20,650 nucleotides of DNA, from the IMG/VR virus record IMGVR_UViG_3300010354_000864, positions 1 through 20,650 of that record; one strand, given 5' to 3'. The notes beneath the pieces were generated by a model. It was not told the origin of the DNA. It saw nothing but the letters and a program-made list of their open reading frames with translations, and did not search any database. This document shows positions 7,055 through 15,987 of this stretch, piece after piece. Positions within the stretch are counted from its first letter, which is position 1; each line of letters begins with the position of its first letter. Both the position numbers and the translations under genes were made by a program. Origin of the DNA: a virus.

Positions 7055-7978
7055 TTACATTCGTCCAACAACAACTTCTATAACACCTTCTATGCCGTCA
7101 AAATCAACCAAGGCTTTGCCAATTACCGTACCTATTTGTGGTGTATTTTCTGGGCGAGCATAACCCGATCCTGCGCTAACTAACATATCGCCTTTATGTA
7201 TTTTACCTCGCACTTTACACGGAGTTCTGCCTTGTAACGCAATTGGTACTACATTTTCACCACGGAGTCCAGTATTCATTAGGTGTGCTGGATTGGTAGA
7301 TACTACCCCTGCCACTCGTCGCGTCCCATCCTCGGCCAGCGTAACTTCGGCTGATCCACCAAACTCTAAAACGGTGCCCGGTTCGTACTGTGCATCTGCT
7401 TGATAATTTTCTGCCAAGTCAGCGTATCTAGCTTGTGTAGACACACCGTAAAAATTGTTCCACCATAGTGTGTCTGATCCTAGGTTGTTTGTGGCTACCA
7501 AGTTGCCGCTGGGTACTATATTTCCTGTAGCAGTAATTGCACGGCCACCTGACCCTGCAATAAACAAATTGCCACCAACACTAACGCCGCCATCAATTTG
7601 CAATGCGCCGGTGGTTGTTGAAATTGCCTGTGTGTTGTTTACAATATCAACAATACCACCAATAAATGCATTACCGGCTACACCCAATCCGCCTCTGCTG
7701 ACAATAGCTCCTGTACTTACATTACCACTTACTGTGGTAGCATAGCCAACAATGTTGCCGGCTACATTAGCTGAACTAGGTGCAATAGCAGTTCCGCTGG
7801 CAAGATAGTAGGCCAAATTGGCATGAGTAGCTGTCCCGCTGAAAGTACCGGCATAGATTGTTGAAAATTGAAAACTAGTATTTCCTAAGAATACATTAGC
7901 ATTGGCCTGAGGTTGTATGTTGCCATTAAACCTAACCGGGTTTGGGCCATAAGCTGTATCAATTCTTTGTAATGCCAT
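7055..7978 (-). CDS. Short tail-fibre-type protein sharing C-terminal domain
   Basis: 307-aa virion protein. Order: N-terminal segment (1-60: QRIDTAYGPNP, NVFLGNTSFQFSTIYAG); two TTGA-type units (about 75-108 GNIVGYATTVSGNVSTGAIV and 117-140 ISTTTGALQIDGGVSVGGN); then a C-terminal domain from about residue 165 (LGSDTLWWNNFYGVSTQARY, ADLAENYQADAQYEPG, VAGVVSTNPAHLMN, GRTPCKVRGKIHKGDMLV, VIEVVVGRM). The same C-terminal domain ends the next gene downstream, so the two proteins may assemble similarly or carry interchangeable tips. In other phage fibres such C-terminal domains can act in trimer assembly or self-cleavage (Peptidase_G2-like proteins). I could not identify a catalytic residue, so that is only a suggestion. 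ATG is preceded by AAAGGAA. It is the last gene of its transcription unit. Confidence 0.72.
   Translation of the reverse strand: MALQRIDTAYGPNPVRFNGNIQPQANANVFLGNTSFQFSTIYAGTFSGTATHANLAYYLASGTAIAPSSANVAGNIVGYATTVSGNVSTGAIVSRGGLGVAGNAFIGGIVDIVNNTQAISTTTGALQIDGGVSVGGNLFIAGSGGRAITATGNIVPSGNLVATNNLGSDTLWWNNFYGVSTQARYADLAENYQADAQYEPGTVLEFGGSAEVTLAEDGTRRVAGVVSTNPAHLMNTGLRGENVVPIALQGRTPCKVRGKIHKGDMLVSAGSGYARPENTPQIGTVIGKALVDFDGIEGVIEVVVGRM
7058..7486 (-). repeat. C-terminal fibre domain, copy B
   Basis: Codons 165-307 of the 307-aa gene, homologous to 4124-4546. Shared signatures are ARYADLAENY, PGTV..FGG..EVT, VAGV.STNP..LMN, GR.PC.VRG, a K-G-x-hydrophobic-L-V turn and IEVVVGR. The segment between LMN and GR and the stretch before the last strand differ in length. 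Confidence 0.85.
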
Positions 7979-7993
7979 TTTTGTTTTCCTTTA

Positions 7994-10588
7994 TTATGCT
8001 TGGTTTTCTTGCCAACGCAACACTGCTCTAGCCTGTACTCTAACATTGTTGTTTAGTGGTGTAACTACTACACTCAATGTGTCCGGACCATCCGGGAATG
8101 TGTTAAATCCGCCTAACAAACTGTTGTTTAGTTCTTTGATCTTGGTCAAATCATAAGTTATAGTTTGGAAGTTGAAGCCGCCTGTAGTTACGAAGCCCGA
8201 ATAGTTTACAGCGTTTTGTCTAGGTGCTGGTGCTCCAACAATACCCTGCCATACAATTTCGCCTCCGGTCGTCAGCGTGGCCTGATCATCATACTGTGCC
8301 AAACTATTACCACCAACATTTACCCATACTGGCGCAGAACTACTTAACTGTCCGTTAAGAATAATTTGTATTTGACAGGCATCGGTAGCAGAAATGTCGC
8401 AACTGAGTGGCCATATCTGCATGTGATTACACAAATCACGCACACCAAATCCGCCTGGAATACCGTTGTCTGCTGTGGGTGCTAATCTAATATTTAGAAT
8501 AGTATAAGGGCTGAACTGGTTAATAGTATTTAACTGTCCAGTAGCACTAAATGTGTACCCACGGTCTTCGTTGAACATACCATCCATGATCATGCTGGTA
8601 CCCCAATGGAACAAAGTTGGAGCTGCACTTGGTGCGGTTTCTCCATTTATTACTTCATACCTTACAGGCAAGTTACCAGAACGGAAATATGCTTCTACTT
8701 TGTTATTACCGTGTACAAAACTGTGTAGATAAGTGATTTCGCCATCCTGATCTTTTACGCCAAAACGAATTGTACCAGCGCCATACCAAGCATAGTCAAT
8801 ATAATACATCAAAATTTTGTTGATATCCAAATTAAAGCCTGTGGCTCCAGTGCCATCTGCCTTGTCAATGTTAAATCCTGATTGTGGAATTCTAGCATCG
8901 ACTGTTTTACTAACCTTGACACCGGATAAAGTAGTTACTGAACTATCGGCTCTATAAGTAGGAGCCACATCTACACTTGTATTGCTTATAATATTGATTA
9001 CTTTATAACTGTTGCCTTTGACTACAATGTAATCTCCTACAGACAATTCATTGGTGAATAAAGTGCCCGAACCGGCAAAATTGGCACTACCATTGGTAAC
9101 AGTAATCGTGCCGGTAATCTGTCTGGTGCTTGATCTACGAATTGCCCATAAAGTGGTACCATCCCACTCCCAGAATGCACCGTTTTGATCATCGTATACA
9201 CCAGCACGATTTTGTATGTTACTTGCTGCTTGTGCAGGATTGTTAAATGCCACTGCAAATGAAACTTGCACACCTTTACCAGATTGATAACGGAAATATT
9301 TACGACTCTGTCTAATAATTCTGCTGTTAGGCTGTGTATCGTTGGTGGTCATGGTGATACCACCATCAAAAGGAGCTGCATACGCTATACCTTGTGGTCG
9401 AACGTAAATGTTACCTGCTGTGCCTGCAAATGTAGTTGTACCACTTATAGTAGCAGTTTCGTAAGTGAATGATCTACCGTTGCCTACAGTAGCGATGGTC
9501 TGTGGACCTGTCACATTGGCCCATGAAAAATTAACTACTGATAATGTGTTATTAACTTTCAGCCCATGGTTACTAGTTGTAATAACTTCAACTGTGGTAT
9601 TACCAAAAGTTTTTAACGCAGTAAATGCAATGTTTGCTCCAGTAAAGAAAGCACCAGGATAAATTGCCACACCGTTTTGGAAAATACTTCCCGAGCTTAC
9701 AGTGCCTGTACCTACATATCTAAAAGTAGTTGTGTTGATGTAAGATACTAAAAATTCTCCATTGGCTTGCTCGTCGGTGGTGCCCACAACTGTAATAGGT
9801 TGTCCTTCGGTTAATCCGTGACTTGCAGAAGTTGTAACTGTAACATAAGATGTACCATTACCGGTAAATGTACTAATGTTTGCTGTTTGAGCAAGGGCAG
9901 CATCCGTATTACGACCATAACTAGCAAAGTAATTGTTGATAAACTTCATGGTTTGCCATTTAGTAGGCTGCGGACCATATTCAAAATCTGTATCAATCAA
10001 TGACTGCGGTTGACTAACACGTAACTTACCAACTGGATCAACTAAAAAGTCTCTAAAAGATACCAATGGTGCCGGTTCGCTGTCAGTGATAATTAATAAT
10101 TTGTCTGTGGTTGAATAGGCGCTGGTATCAACAGGAATATTACCAATTCTCGTTTGATAGTTTCTGTCCGAGAATGTAAGTGCCGTGTTGGTTTCTGTAG
10201 CAGTTGCCGGAACATCAAGATAAATTATATCTGTTCCGTTTGTATAATCAACGGTGGCACCATTTGTGGGCATACCATTGCCGCTGATACGCCAACCTTG
10301 CTGTACGCCAGTACTGTTGTAATTTAATGAGTTAAACTGACCAGTGGTAAATTTGATTGCAGTATTACCGCTTTGTACATTGCCTTGGACATTAAGGCTG
10401 CGCTGCACGTTTGTAAATGTTACACTGTTAAATGTTGTATCATTGAAATTGTACAATGTGGTTTTACTAGGTACGTGAATAATTAACAGTATTTGTTCTG
10501 GTGTGGCCTTGTCTGGTAAGGTTACCTGTGTGCTACCTGAACTGCCTGTTGTAAAAATGTATCCTTCGGTATAAGTTTTCTTTGCCAT
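7994..10588 (-). CDS. Large virion structural protein
   Basis: 864-aa protein of a type found as 'virion structural protein' in T4-like aquatic phages; exact role (fibre, fibre connector or baseplate decoration) unknown. N-terminus 1-50 (YTEGYIFTTGSSGSTQVTLP). Hallmark segment 177-215 (SFRDFLVDPVGKLRVS, SLIDTDFEYGPQPTKWQTM). Two repeats of a small beta unit, SHGLTEGQPITVVGTTD.ANGEFLV (256-291) and SNHGLKVNNTLSVVNF (339-354). A central domain 420-490 (SRKYFRYQSGKGVQVSFA, AFWEWDGTTLWAIRRSS). A beta-barrel-like insert about 490-560 (GTLFTNELSVGDYIVVKG). A long C-terminal domain with FHWGTSMIMDGMFNEDRGY (660-678). No signal peptide or membrane segment. ATG 10588 has AAGGAT upstream. It lies 21 nt after the 349-aa gene and 15 nt before the 307-aa gene, in one operon. 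Confidence 0.7.
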   Translation of the reverse strand: MAKKTYTEGYIFTTGSSGSTQVTLPDKATPEQILLIIHVPSKTTLYNFNDTTFNSVTFTNVQRSLNVQGNVQSGNTAIKFTTGQFNSLNYNSTGVQQGWRISGNGMPTNGATVDYTNGTDIIYLDVPATATETNTALTFSDRNYQTRIGNIPVDTSAYSTTDKLLIITDSEPAPLVSFRDFLVDPVGKLRVSQPQSLIDTDFEYGPQPTKWQTMKFINNYFASYGRNTDAALAQTANISTFTGNGTSYVTVTTSASHGLTEGQPITVVGTTDEQANGEFLVSYINTTTFRYVGTGTVSSGSIFQNGVAIYPGAFFTGANIAFTALKTFGNTTVEVITTSNHGLKVNNTLSVVNFSWANVTGPQTIATVGNGRSFTYETATISGTTTFAGTAGNIYVRPQGIAYAAPFDGGITMTTNDTQPNSRIIRQSRKYFRYQSGKGVQVSFAVAFNNPAQAASNIQNRAGVYDDQNGAFWEWDGTTLWAIRRSSTRQITGTITVTNGSANFAGSGTLFTNELSVGDYIVVKGNSYKVINIISNTSVDVAPTYRADSSVTTLSGVKVSKTVDARIPQSGFNIDKADGTGATGFNLDINKILMYYIDYAWYGAGTIRFGVKDQDGEITYLHSFVHGNNKVEAYFRSGNLPVRYEVINGETAPSAAPTLFHWGTSMIMDGMFNEDRGYTFSATGQLNTINQFSPYTILNIRLAPTADNGIPGGFGVRDLCNHMQIWPLSCDISATDACQIQIILNGQLSSSAPVWVNVGGNSLAQYDDQATLTTGGEIVWQGIVGAPAPRQNAVNYSGFVTTGGFNFQTITYDLTKIKELNNSLLGGFNTFPDGPDTLSVVVTPLNNNVRVQARAVLRWQENQA

Positions 10589-10609
10589 ATATTCAATATC
10601 CTTATAAAA

Positions 10610-11659
10610 TTAAAATCCGCCCAGTGCCACTGCATAAACTAATGCTGTGTTTTGTACAACTGTAATAGATGTAGATGAATTTGCACGCCATTTGCCTGTG
10701 CCTGAGTTATACTGTAAAAATTGTCCATCCGCCGGTGTGCTAGTAAAATCAATGTCTGCCAACGAACCCAATGCACTTACTCCACTACCTGCCAGTATTT
10801 TTACTTCGGCATTACTACCTGTTGGTAACGCTTCAGTGAACGTTATATTGGTTCCACTGATACTGTAAGTGTCTTTTGGTTGATAAATCCCGTTCCACCA
10901 TACCGCAACTTGATCTTTGTCGGCTGGTGTATTGCCTAGATTAAAAGGCCCAACTGTGCCGTTGCCTTGAACAACTTTTGTTAACAGTCCAGATCCTGAG
11001 GTTGTACTAACCTGACTTCCTTGTTGATAAATGTTACCACCAACATAAAGATCACCGGATTTAACAACAACATTGGAACTTGCAGTAACAAATTTATTTG
11101 TAGCCACTACCAAATTTGCTGCTGCCGGTCCTGGGTCTGAATCAGATGTATTAATCCAAGTAAACTTAGAGTCCGGACTCAGTTTTAGTTCTACATATCC
11201 TTTGCCTAGGTCTGATCCTAATAAAAAGTAAACATCCCAACTTGTGCCTGTGCCTAGTCCGTTGGTGCTCAGTGCCTTGACTCCTTGCACACCTTCCCTA
11301 TATCCAAGACTGTAGTAGTTAGATTCAATATTGGTTGAACCGCCATTTAAAAAACGAATTTCAACAATGTCTTTGACCAAGGAATCGGCTGCATAACCTT
11401 GTCCTGCTACCACAGTGAATTCCACTGTTTCTCCTGCACCGGGTCCAGAGGTTACACTGAATGTCCCAATCTTGTACCACGTTGGTGAAGCCAATGACGA
11501 GGGAAACTGTAAACCAATTTTTTGTATATATGAAGTAGTAATTGCGGTAGTAGAGGTGCTGGTAATGTTACCAGTGGTTAAAATTTCGCCGTTGCCAGCA
11601 AAAATTTTAACTGGGCCTACTTCTAATCCGTTATGTACTACAAAATTCTTACTTGCCAT
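10610..11659 (-). CDS. Tail-fibre-type structural protein
   Basis: 349-aa protein. Begins FVVHNGLEVGPVKIFAGNGE (5-24), a common opening for fibre proteins of this phage group. Residues 55-180 form a distinct domain (TWYKIGTFSVTSGPGAGE, DIVEIRFLNGGSTN, SWDVYFLLGSDLGKGYVELK) that looks like an all-beta binding or trimer-forming domain; I cannot assign it to a named family. Residues 237-291 (GPFNLGNTPADKDQVAVWW, NGIYQPKDTYSISGTNITF) are one copy of the 'INGxxQxPxxxYTVxGNxITF' module shared with three other genes here. Residues 296-330 (DFTSTPADGQFLQYNSGTGK) are a variant of the 'RFN..TN.LE.Y.G.W' module. ATG 11659 has GGGAG upstream at a slightly long spacing. It lies 22 nt after the 1415-aa gene. 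Confidence 0.65.
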   Translation of the reverse strand: MASKNFVVHNGLEVGPVKIFAGNGEILTTGNITSTSTTAITTSYIQKIGLQFPSSLASPTWYKIGTFSVTSGPGAGETVEFTVVAGQGYAADSLVKDIVEIRFLNGGSTNIESNYYSLGYREGVQGVKALSTNGLGTGTSWDVYFLLGSDLGKGYVELKLSPDSKFTWINTSDSDPGPAAANLVVATNKFVTASSNVVVKSGDLYVGGNIYQQGSQVSTTSGSGLLTKVVQGNGTVGPFNLGNTPADKDQVAVWWNGIYQPKDTYSISGTNITFTEALPTGSNAEVKILAGSGVSALGSLADIDFTSTPADGQFLQYNSGTGKWRANSSTSITVVQNTALVYAVALGGF

Positions 11660-11681
11660 AGTTCCATATCTCCCTTATGAC

Positions 11682-14600
11682 TTACAGTTTCATTAATGTT
11701 GGTGTTACTTTAATTTTCAAATTTGCTCCAGCACTGCTTGCATTTAAATATGCAGTGCCCGCAGATATATTACTTGAGAATGTGGCCAGGTTAGCTGCAC
11801 CTGTAAAAGTAACCCCATAAACCTCAATACTACATGTTGTTCCGTTATGTACAGCTATCACTTCGGCTGCTTGGTATTCGCCGCCACTTTCATCAGTTAA
11901 TTGGACAAAGAATTTTCCGCTTCTGTAGGTAGCTGTTGCAAATCCATAAACCGCATCTGTACCACCAGGAGAAACAAACTTTCCTCGTATGTCATCGGTA
12001 ACATGTTCTGCGTTGGTTGTAAAGGTACTATTTGCAAATAAACTTGTAAACGCACCTAATCTAGCGATGTTAGCACCAATTACTGTGTCATCTAAACTGC
12101 CAGAGCTTAGGCTTGCCCCGCTGATCGTGCCGCTTACGTTAATGTTACTAACATAAAAATAGTCAACTCTATTGTCGGAATAGCCAATATTTGCTGTGCT
12201 TACAGGATAAAAATCACCGTGAGTGTCTATTCTCCAATTTTCAACCGAACCTAAAGATAAATTACCTGTGTAAAATCTTAGTGCGGTATCGTCTGAAACA
12301 AATTGATTAAATCCGCTAGTGGATGCAATTGCTGTAACGGTTTGTGTTGTAGTGATTATTCTGGTGTCAACAATGTCGCCAATCGCCGGTGCTTCAGTAA
12401 AAGTAACCACATTGCCTGTGACTGTGTAAGCAGTTGTTGGAACTTGTAACACACCACTAATGGATACCAATGTACCAGCAGTTGTGGAATTTGATGCCAA
12501 AGAGAATTGTGTGTTTATGCCGTCAACATTACCGTTTAGATCTCCACTGGAATTACTAAATGTTCTACTTAAAATTGTTGTGAATGTACTACCGGTAGTG
12601 TTCCATTGTCCGTCGCCGTAAAATTCCAATGCATTGGTAGTAGAGTTAAATCTCAACATACCATCTACATCTGTAAAGCCAACTGAACCTGGTCTTTGTG
12701 CCGATGTTCCTACTGGAACTAGTAAGGCATCTGTACTAGCAATAACTAATTTTGCGCCTTGAGTAATATTGCTTGCGGTGATATTTCCGCCAATGCTTAC
12801 TTGATCATAAGTGGAATCTGCTACAACAAATACCAGACTATTTTCATTGGTACCGCGTATAATTGTGTCATGTATAGATTTATTACCGTTAATTACTACG
12901 CCTTGCCCAACATACATGTTTCCATTTATAGCCGCACCGCCGGTGCCTGTAATAACCAATGCACCAGTTGTGCTAGCGGTGCCAGCTGCCGCAGTATAAA
13001 CAGTGGTATTACCTGAGCTGATTACTATATTGCCTGTGGCCAATTTTAAGTTTGCGGTTGCTACAAGTTCAGTGAATGTGCCAGCGGCCGGTGTGGCATT
13101 ACCAATAATTGTGTTGTTTAGTGCCGCAGCGGTTAGTGTAGTAAATGCACCTGTTGCTGCTGTATTGGCACCAATTGGGAAATTGTCTGCATATCCACCG
13201 GTGATTCTTGCATTAGCTGTGCTAAAATTAGTAATTAAGCCAGTTGTAACATAGGCATTGGTCAATGCACTGATATAACCGCCGCTGACAACTAGATTTC
13301 CGCTGCTGAAATTAGAAGCAACTAGAGTAGTAACGTTTCCATTGGTTGCATTTACAGTGGTTCCAGTTACGGTTTGTCCATCAACGGTTGTAAAAGCGCC
13401 CGAACTAGGAGTTACTGCACCAATTGGAATGTTGTTGATTCCGCTGGTACCAGTTCCTCCGCGAATCCAAACAGGACCAGTGGGTGCAGCCCATAAACTT
13501 GTTGCTGCTCTAAAATTAGAAGCATACACATTTGCTGCACTTGTAGCACCAATTGACATATTATCAATTGTACCAATGACCAATGGATTTATAGTAACTG
13601 TGGCTGCACCTGACTGAGGTGCAAGATAAACATTGGCCGTTCCGTTGATTGTTGCAATTACTGCCTGATTGTTTACTGTTAGGCTATTTAAAGTAGATGC
13701 ACTGGTTGACACCAACGTAGTAAACACACCAGTGCTTGGTGTAGCATTTCCAATAGGAGTGGCATTTATACTGCCGGCGTAAATAGTCCCGGCATTTAAA
13801 TTGCCTGCGACGCCAACGCCGCCTGCTACCGTTACTGCACCGGTAATGGTGTTTGTAGACGAAGTAGAATTAGCAATTATTAATTCGCCGGATTTAATTG
13901 TACCATATGTACCGCTTATTACATTACTACTATTTTCTGTTGCTGCTGCATAGTATTCAAAATAGGTTGAACTATTTTTTTGGCCAAAGAAGAAATACTT
14001 GTCTGAACCAAGATAATAGTTGCCTAAAACACCAATGTCTCTACCATCGTTTGTAGTAAGAGGTGCCCCGTTAGCAAATGTGTGTAACTTGATTGAACTA
14101 TCTTTTACGACCAAATCTACGCTGTCAACGCTGGTTGTGGTTCCTAATACCACTAGGTTTCCAGCAACAACTGCATTGCCACCAACATATAAATTTTTAC
14201 CTATACCAGCACCGCCAGTAATTGTTAATGCACCGGTTGATGTTGATGTCGATTGTGTTGCATTTGTTACGTTTAGTATACCACTAGCATTTGCTGTAGT
14301 GAACGAAGCTGGTCCTGTAACATTTGCACCAATTGCAACGTTATCTAAATATCCAGAATAAATGTTGCCAAAACTGGTAGCAAAATTTGTTAATCCTGCT
14401 ACAGTTCCTCCGGTTACATAAATGTTAGGAAAACTTGCACCCAATTCAACTAATAAATTTCCAAACTTGGCATCAAAACCTTCTACATTATCAGCAGTAA
14501 CGAAAGTAGTATCGTTTCCTGTAGAAAGTGATATGTTACCACCGGTAATTACAGCATTGGCTGTGCTAAAGTTTTCCGTCCTGCCTGTTGTTATATAAGC

Positions 14601-15929
14601 ATTTGTTAACGCACTTATGTATCCACCAGAGATAACAATATTACCTGAACTGGCATTGGTTGCATATAATGTAGTAAAGTTGCCGCTTGATGGTGTTGTG
14701 TTTCCAATTGGTGTACCCTGAATACTACCTGCATACACATTACCAGAGATTGCTGCTCCGCCATTCACTAGTAATGCACCGGTACCAAACCCTGAGCTTG
14801 CTGTATTTGAAAGTATAGCCATCCCTGCGGTATTGATAATTGCCTTGACATTGGCTGCATCAAATCCGCCAACAGCAAATGCCATACCGTTGCCTGGACC
14901 GCCACTATGGTTTATTATAAACAAGTTACCAGTGTTACCAACGCCATGATGAATTAGGTAACCATCGTTTGCTTTCAAATTTGGATAAGCAGCGTCGTCA
15001 AATGTGCTACTGTTAATACCTAAGTTAATATAACCATTGGTATCATTGCCATTGTCTGCTGTTAATACAAAGTCTGTTGATGCTTTGGTACCGCTGTTAA
15101 TATTTTGGAAATTTACCTGAGCATATGAATTAACATTTCCACTCATCTGCAATACAGTGGTAGGTAGTGCTGTGTAAGTGCTTGTGCCGGCATACAATGC
15201 GCCTATACCGCCAGCGTTACCAAAAAACACACCAGTATTACTGAATGTACCACCAACTGGTACATTAATATTGCCGCTTAACTGAATATTACCTGCAACA
15301 ATGTTGCCAGCAAATGTACTTGCTCCCTGTACCCATAAGTCACCAGTGATGCCAACGCCGCCGCCGCCAGGAACAACCAATGCACCAGTTGTGTAATTTG
15401 TTGCTGAAGCACCAGATGCTGCAACAATATTGCCCGAGGCAATTAAAAAGTCCGCAACATCAAGATTGTTAATTCTGGCTGTTTGAATAGTTGCTGCATT
15501 AGATACTGTCACATTACCAGCTATAAGGTTAGCTTGGAATTTTCTATTAATAGTTCCGGCAGTTGTGCCTGTTTCAGTGGTAAGAACAACAATAAATGCG
15601 CCATCAGATTCTGACCATACCAGTGCAGCATTTACACCGCCGTAGTTTTCTAGTGTTCCTAAAGAACGGTTAAAAAGTACGCCAACATCATAAGTAGGTG
15701 TACCAACATAACCATTGTTTAAAGTAATTAAATTGTCAGAAACAAGTGTATCAATTGAGTTGATCGTGGTGGTATTACCTGTAACTGTAAGATTTCCCGC
15801 GATACTAACGTTAGAATTTAAAGTTAAATTTGCATTAAACAGACTGCCAACCAGTGTTCCTGACGCAATTTTCTGAAATGTAATGGTACTATCAGTTATC
15901 TGATTATTTTTAATTCTAGTGACTGCCAT
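11682..15929 (-). CDS. Giant modular tail-fibre-type protein
   Basis: 1415 aa, the largest gene here. Order: opening module (1-125: GNLTVTGNTTTINSIDTLV, DNLITLNNGY, NAALVWSESDGAF); five TTGA-type units (about 181, 383, 565, 696 and 988); two ISGGYISALTNAY units (about 433 and 882) identical in style to the next gene upstream; a second opening-type module (590-690: LVVKDSSIKLHTFANGAPLT); seven 'IGN.TPS.G.FTTL' units (about 406-1300); a RFNSTTNALEFYGDGQWN module (1094-1110); an INGxxQxP-type module (LVSISGVLQVPTTAYTVTGN, 1154-1173); and a C-terminal domain about 1305-1415 (TYRSGKFFVQLTDESGGEYQ, then VIAVHNGTTCSIEVYGV). A GTG one codon upstream (15932) is in frame. ATG 15929 is preferred because GGAG lies 7 nt upstream and a promoter box sits exactly 20 nt upstream. 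Likely a trimeric fibre, by composition and repeats. Confidence 0.72.
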   Translation of the reverse strand: MAVTRIKNNQITDSTITFQKIASGTLVGSLFNANLTLNSNVSIAGNLTVTGNTTTINSIDTLVSDNLITLNNGYVGTPTYDVGVLFNRSLGTLENYGGVNAALVWSESDGAFIVVLTTETGTTAGTINRKFQANLIAGNVTVSNAATIQTARINNLDVADFLIASGNIVAASGASATNYTTGALVVPGGGGVGITGDLWVQGASTFAGNIVAGNIQLSGNINVPVGGTFSNTGVFFGNAGGIGALYAGTSTYTALPTTVLQMSGNVNSYAQVNFQNINSGTKASTDFVLTADNGNDTNGYINLGINSSTFDDAAYPNLKANDGYLIHHGVGNTGNLFIINHSGGPGNGMAFAVGGFDAANVKAIINTAGMAILSNTASSGFGTGALLVNGGAAISGNVYAGSIQGTPIGNTTPSSGNFTTLYATNASSGNIVISGGYISALTNAYITTGRTENFSTANAVITGGNISLSTGNDTTFVTADNVEGFDAKFGNLLVELGASFPNIYVTGGTVAGLTNFATSFGNIYSGYLDNVAIGANVTGPASFTTANASGILNVTNATQSTSTSTGALTITGGAGIGKNLYVGGNAVVAGNLVVLGTTTSVDSVDLVVKDSSIKLHTFANGAPLTTNDGRDIGVLGNYYLGSDKYFFFGQKNSSTYFEYYAAATENSSNVISGTYGTIKSGELIIANSTSSTNTITGAVTVAGGVGVAGNLNAGTIYAGSINATPIGNATPSTGVFTTLVSTSASTLNSLTVNNQAVIATINGTANVYLAPQSGAATVTINPLVIGTIDNMSIGATSAANVYASNFRAATSLWAAPTGPVWIRGGTGTSGINNIPIGAVTPSSGAFTTVDGQTVTGTTVNATNGNVTTLVASNFSSGNLVVSGGYISALTNAYVTTGLITNFSTANARITGGYADNFPIGANTAATGAFTTLTAAALNNTIIGNATPAAGTFTELVATANLKLATGNIVISSGNTTVYTAAAGTASTTGALVITGTGGAAINGNMYVGQGVVINGNKSIHDTIIRGTNENSLVFVVADSTYDQVSIGGNITASNITQGAKLVIASTDALLVPVGTSAQRPGSVGFTDVDGMLRFNSTTNALEFYGDGQWNTTGSTFTTILSRTFSNSSGDLNGNVDGINTQFSLASNSTTAGTLVSISGVLQVPTTAYTVTGNVVTFTEAPAIGDIVDTRIITTTQTVTAIASTSGFNQFVSDDTALRFYTGNLSLGSVENWRIDTHGDFYPVSTANIGYSDNRVDYFYVSNINVSGTISGASLSSGSLDDTVIGANIARLGAFTSLFANSTFTTNAEHVTDDIRGKFVSPGGTDAVYGFATATYRSGKFFVQLTDESGGEYQAAEVIAVHNGTTCSIEVYGVTFTGAANLATFSSNISAGTAYLNASSAGANLKIKVTPTLMKL
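12039..14714 (-). repeat. Seven 'IGNxTPSxGxFTTL' protein repeats
   Basis: Within the 1415-aa protein the motif x-P/A/I-I-G-x-x-T-P-x-x-G-x-F-T-T-L recurs near residues 406, 530, 724, 832, 916, 939 and 1281 (for example TPIGNTTPSSGNFTTLYAT and TPIGNATPSTGVFTTLVST). One diverged copy (TAIGTVVPNSGYFNDLY) is in the 951-aa protein. This motif type is common in phage tail fibres. Confidence 0.75.
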
Positions 15930-15949
15930 CACTTATCTCCAATTTTAAG

Positions 15950-15957
15950 TATTTACC
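15950..15957 (-). promoter_or_regulatory. Candidate late promoter box GGTAAATA
   Basis: Minus strand GGTAAATA, 6 of 8 to TATAAATA. The first two bases are off-consensus, but the distance to the ATG at 15929 is exactly 20 nt, as for three other boxes. It sits in the 58-nt gap after the 569-aa gene and would start the 1415-349-864-307 unit. Confidence 0.5.
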
Positions 15958-15987
15958 AAAAATTAGAGATATAGTAAATGACAAAAA

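Noticed and set aside
4124-7486. Diversity-generating retroelement template/variable pair
   Set aside because: The two similar C-terminal segments differ at all kinds of bases and by length, both are coding, and no reverse transcriptase gene is present in the window.
4146-15500. Many rightward open frames of 60-117 codons opposite the leftward fibre genes (for example 4923-5156, 6684-7037, 14020-14361)
   Set aside because: They are the antisense of Gly/Thr/Ser-rich repeats, giving Pro/Val/Ala-rich low-complexity peptides. They lack ribosome sites and lie wholly inside well-supported genes.
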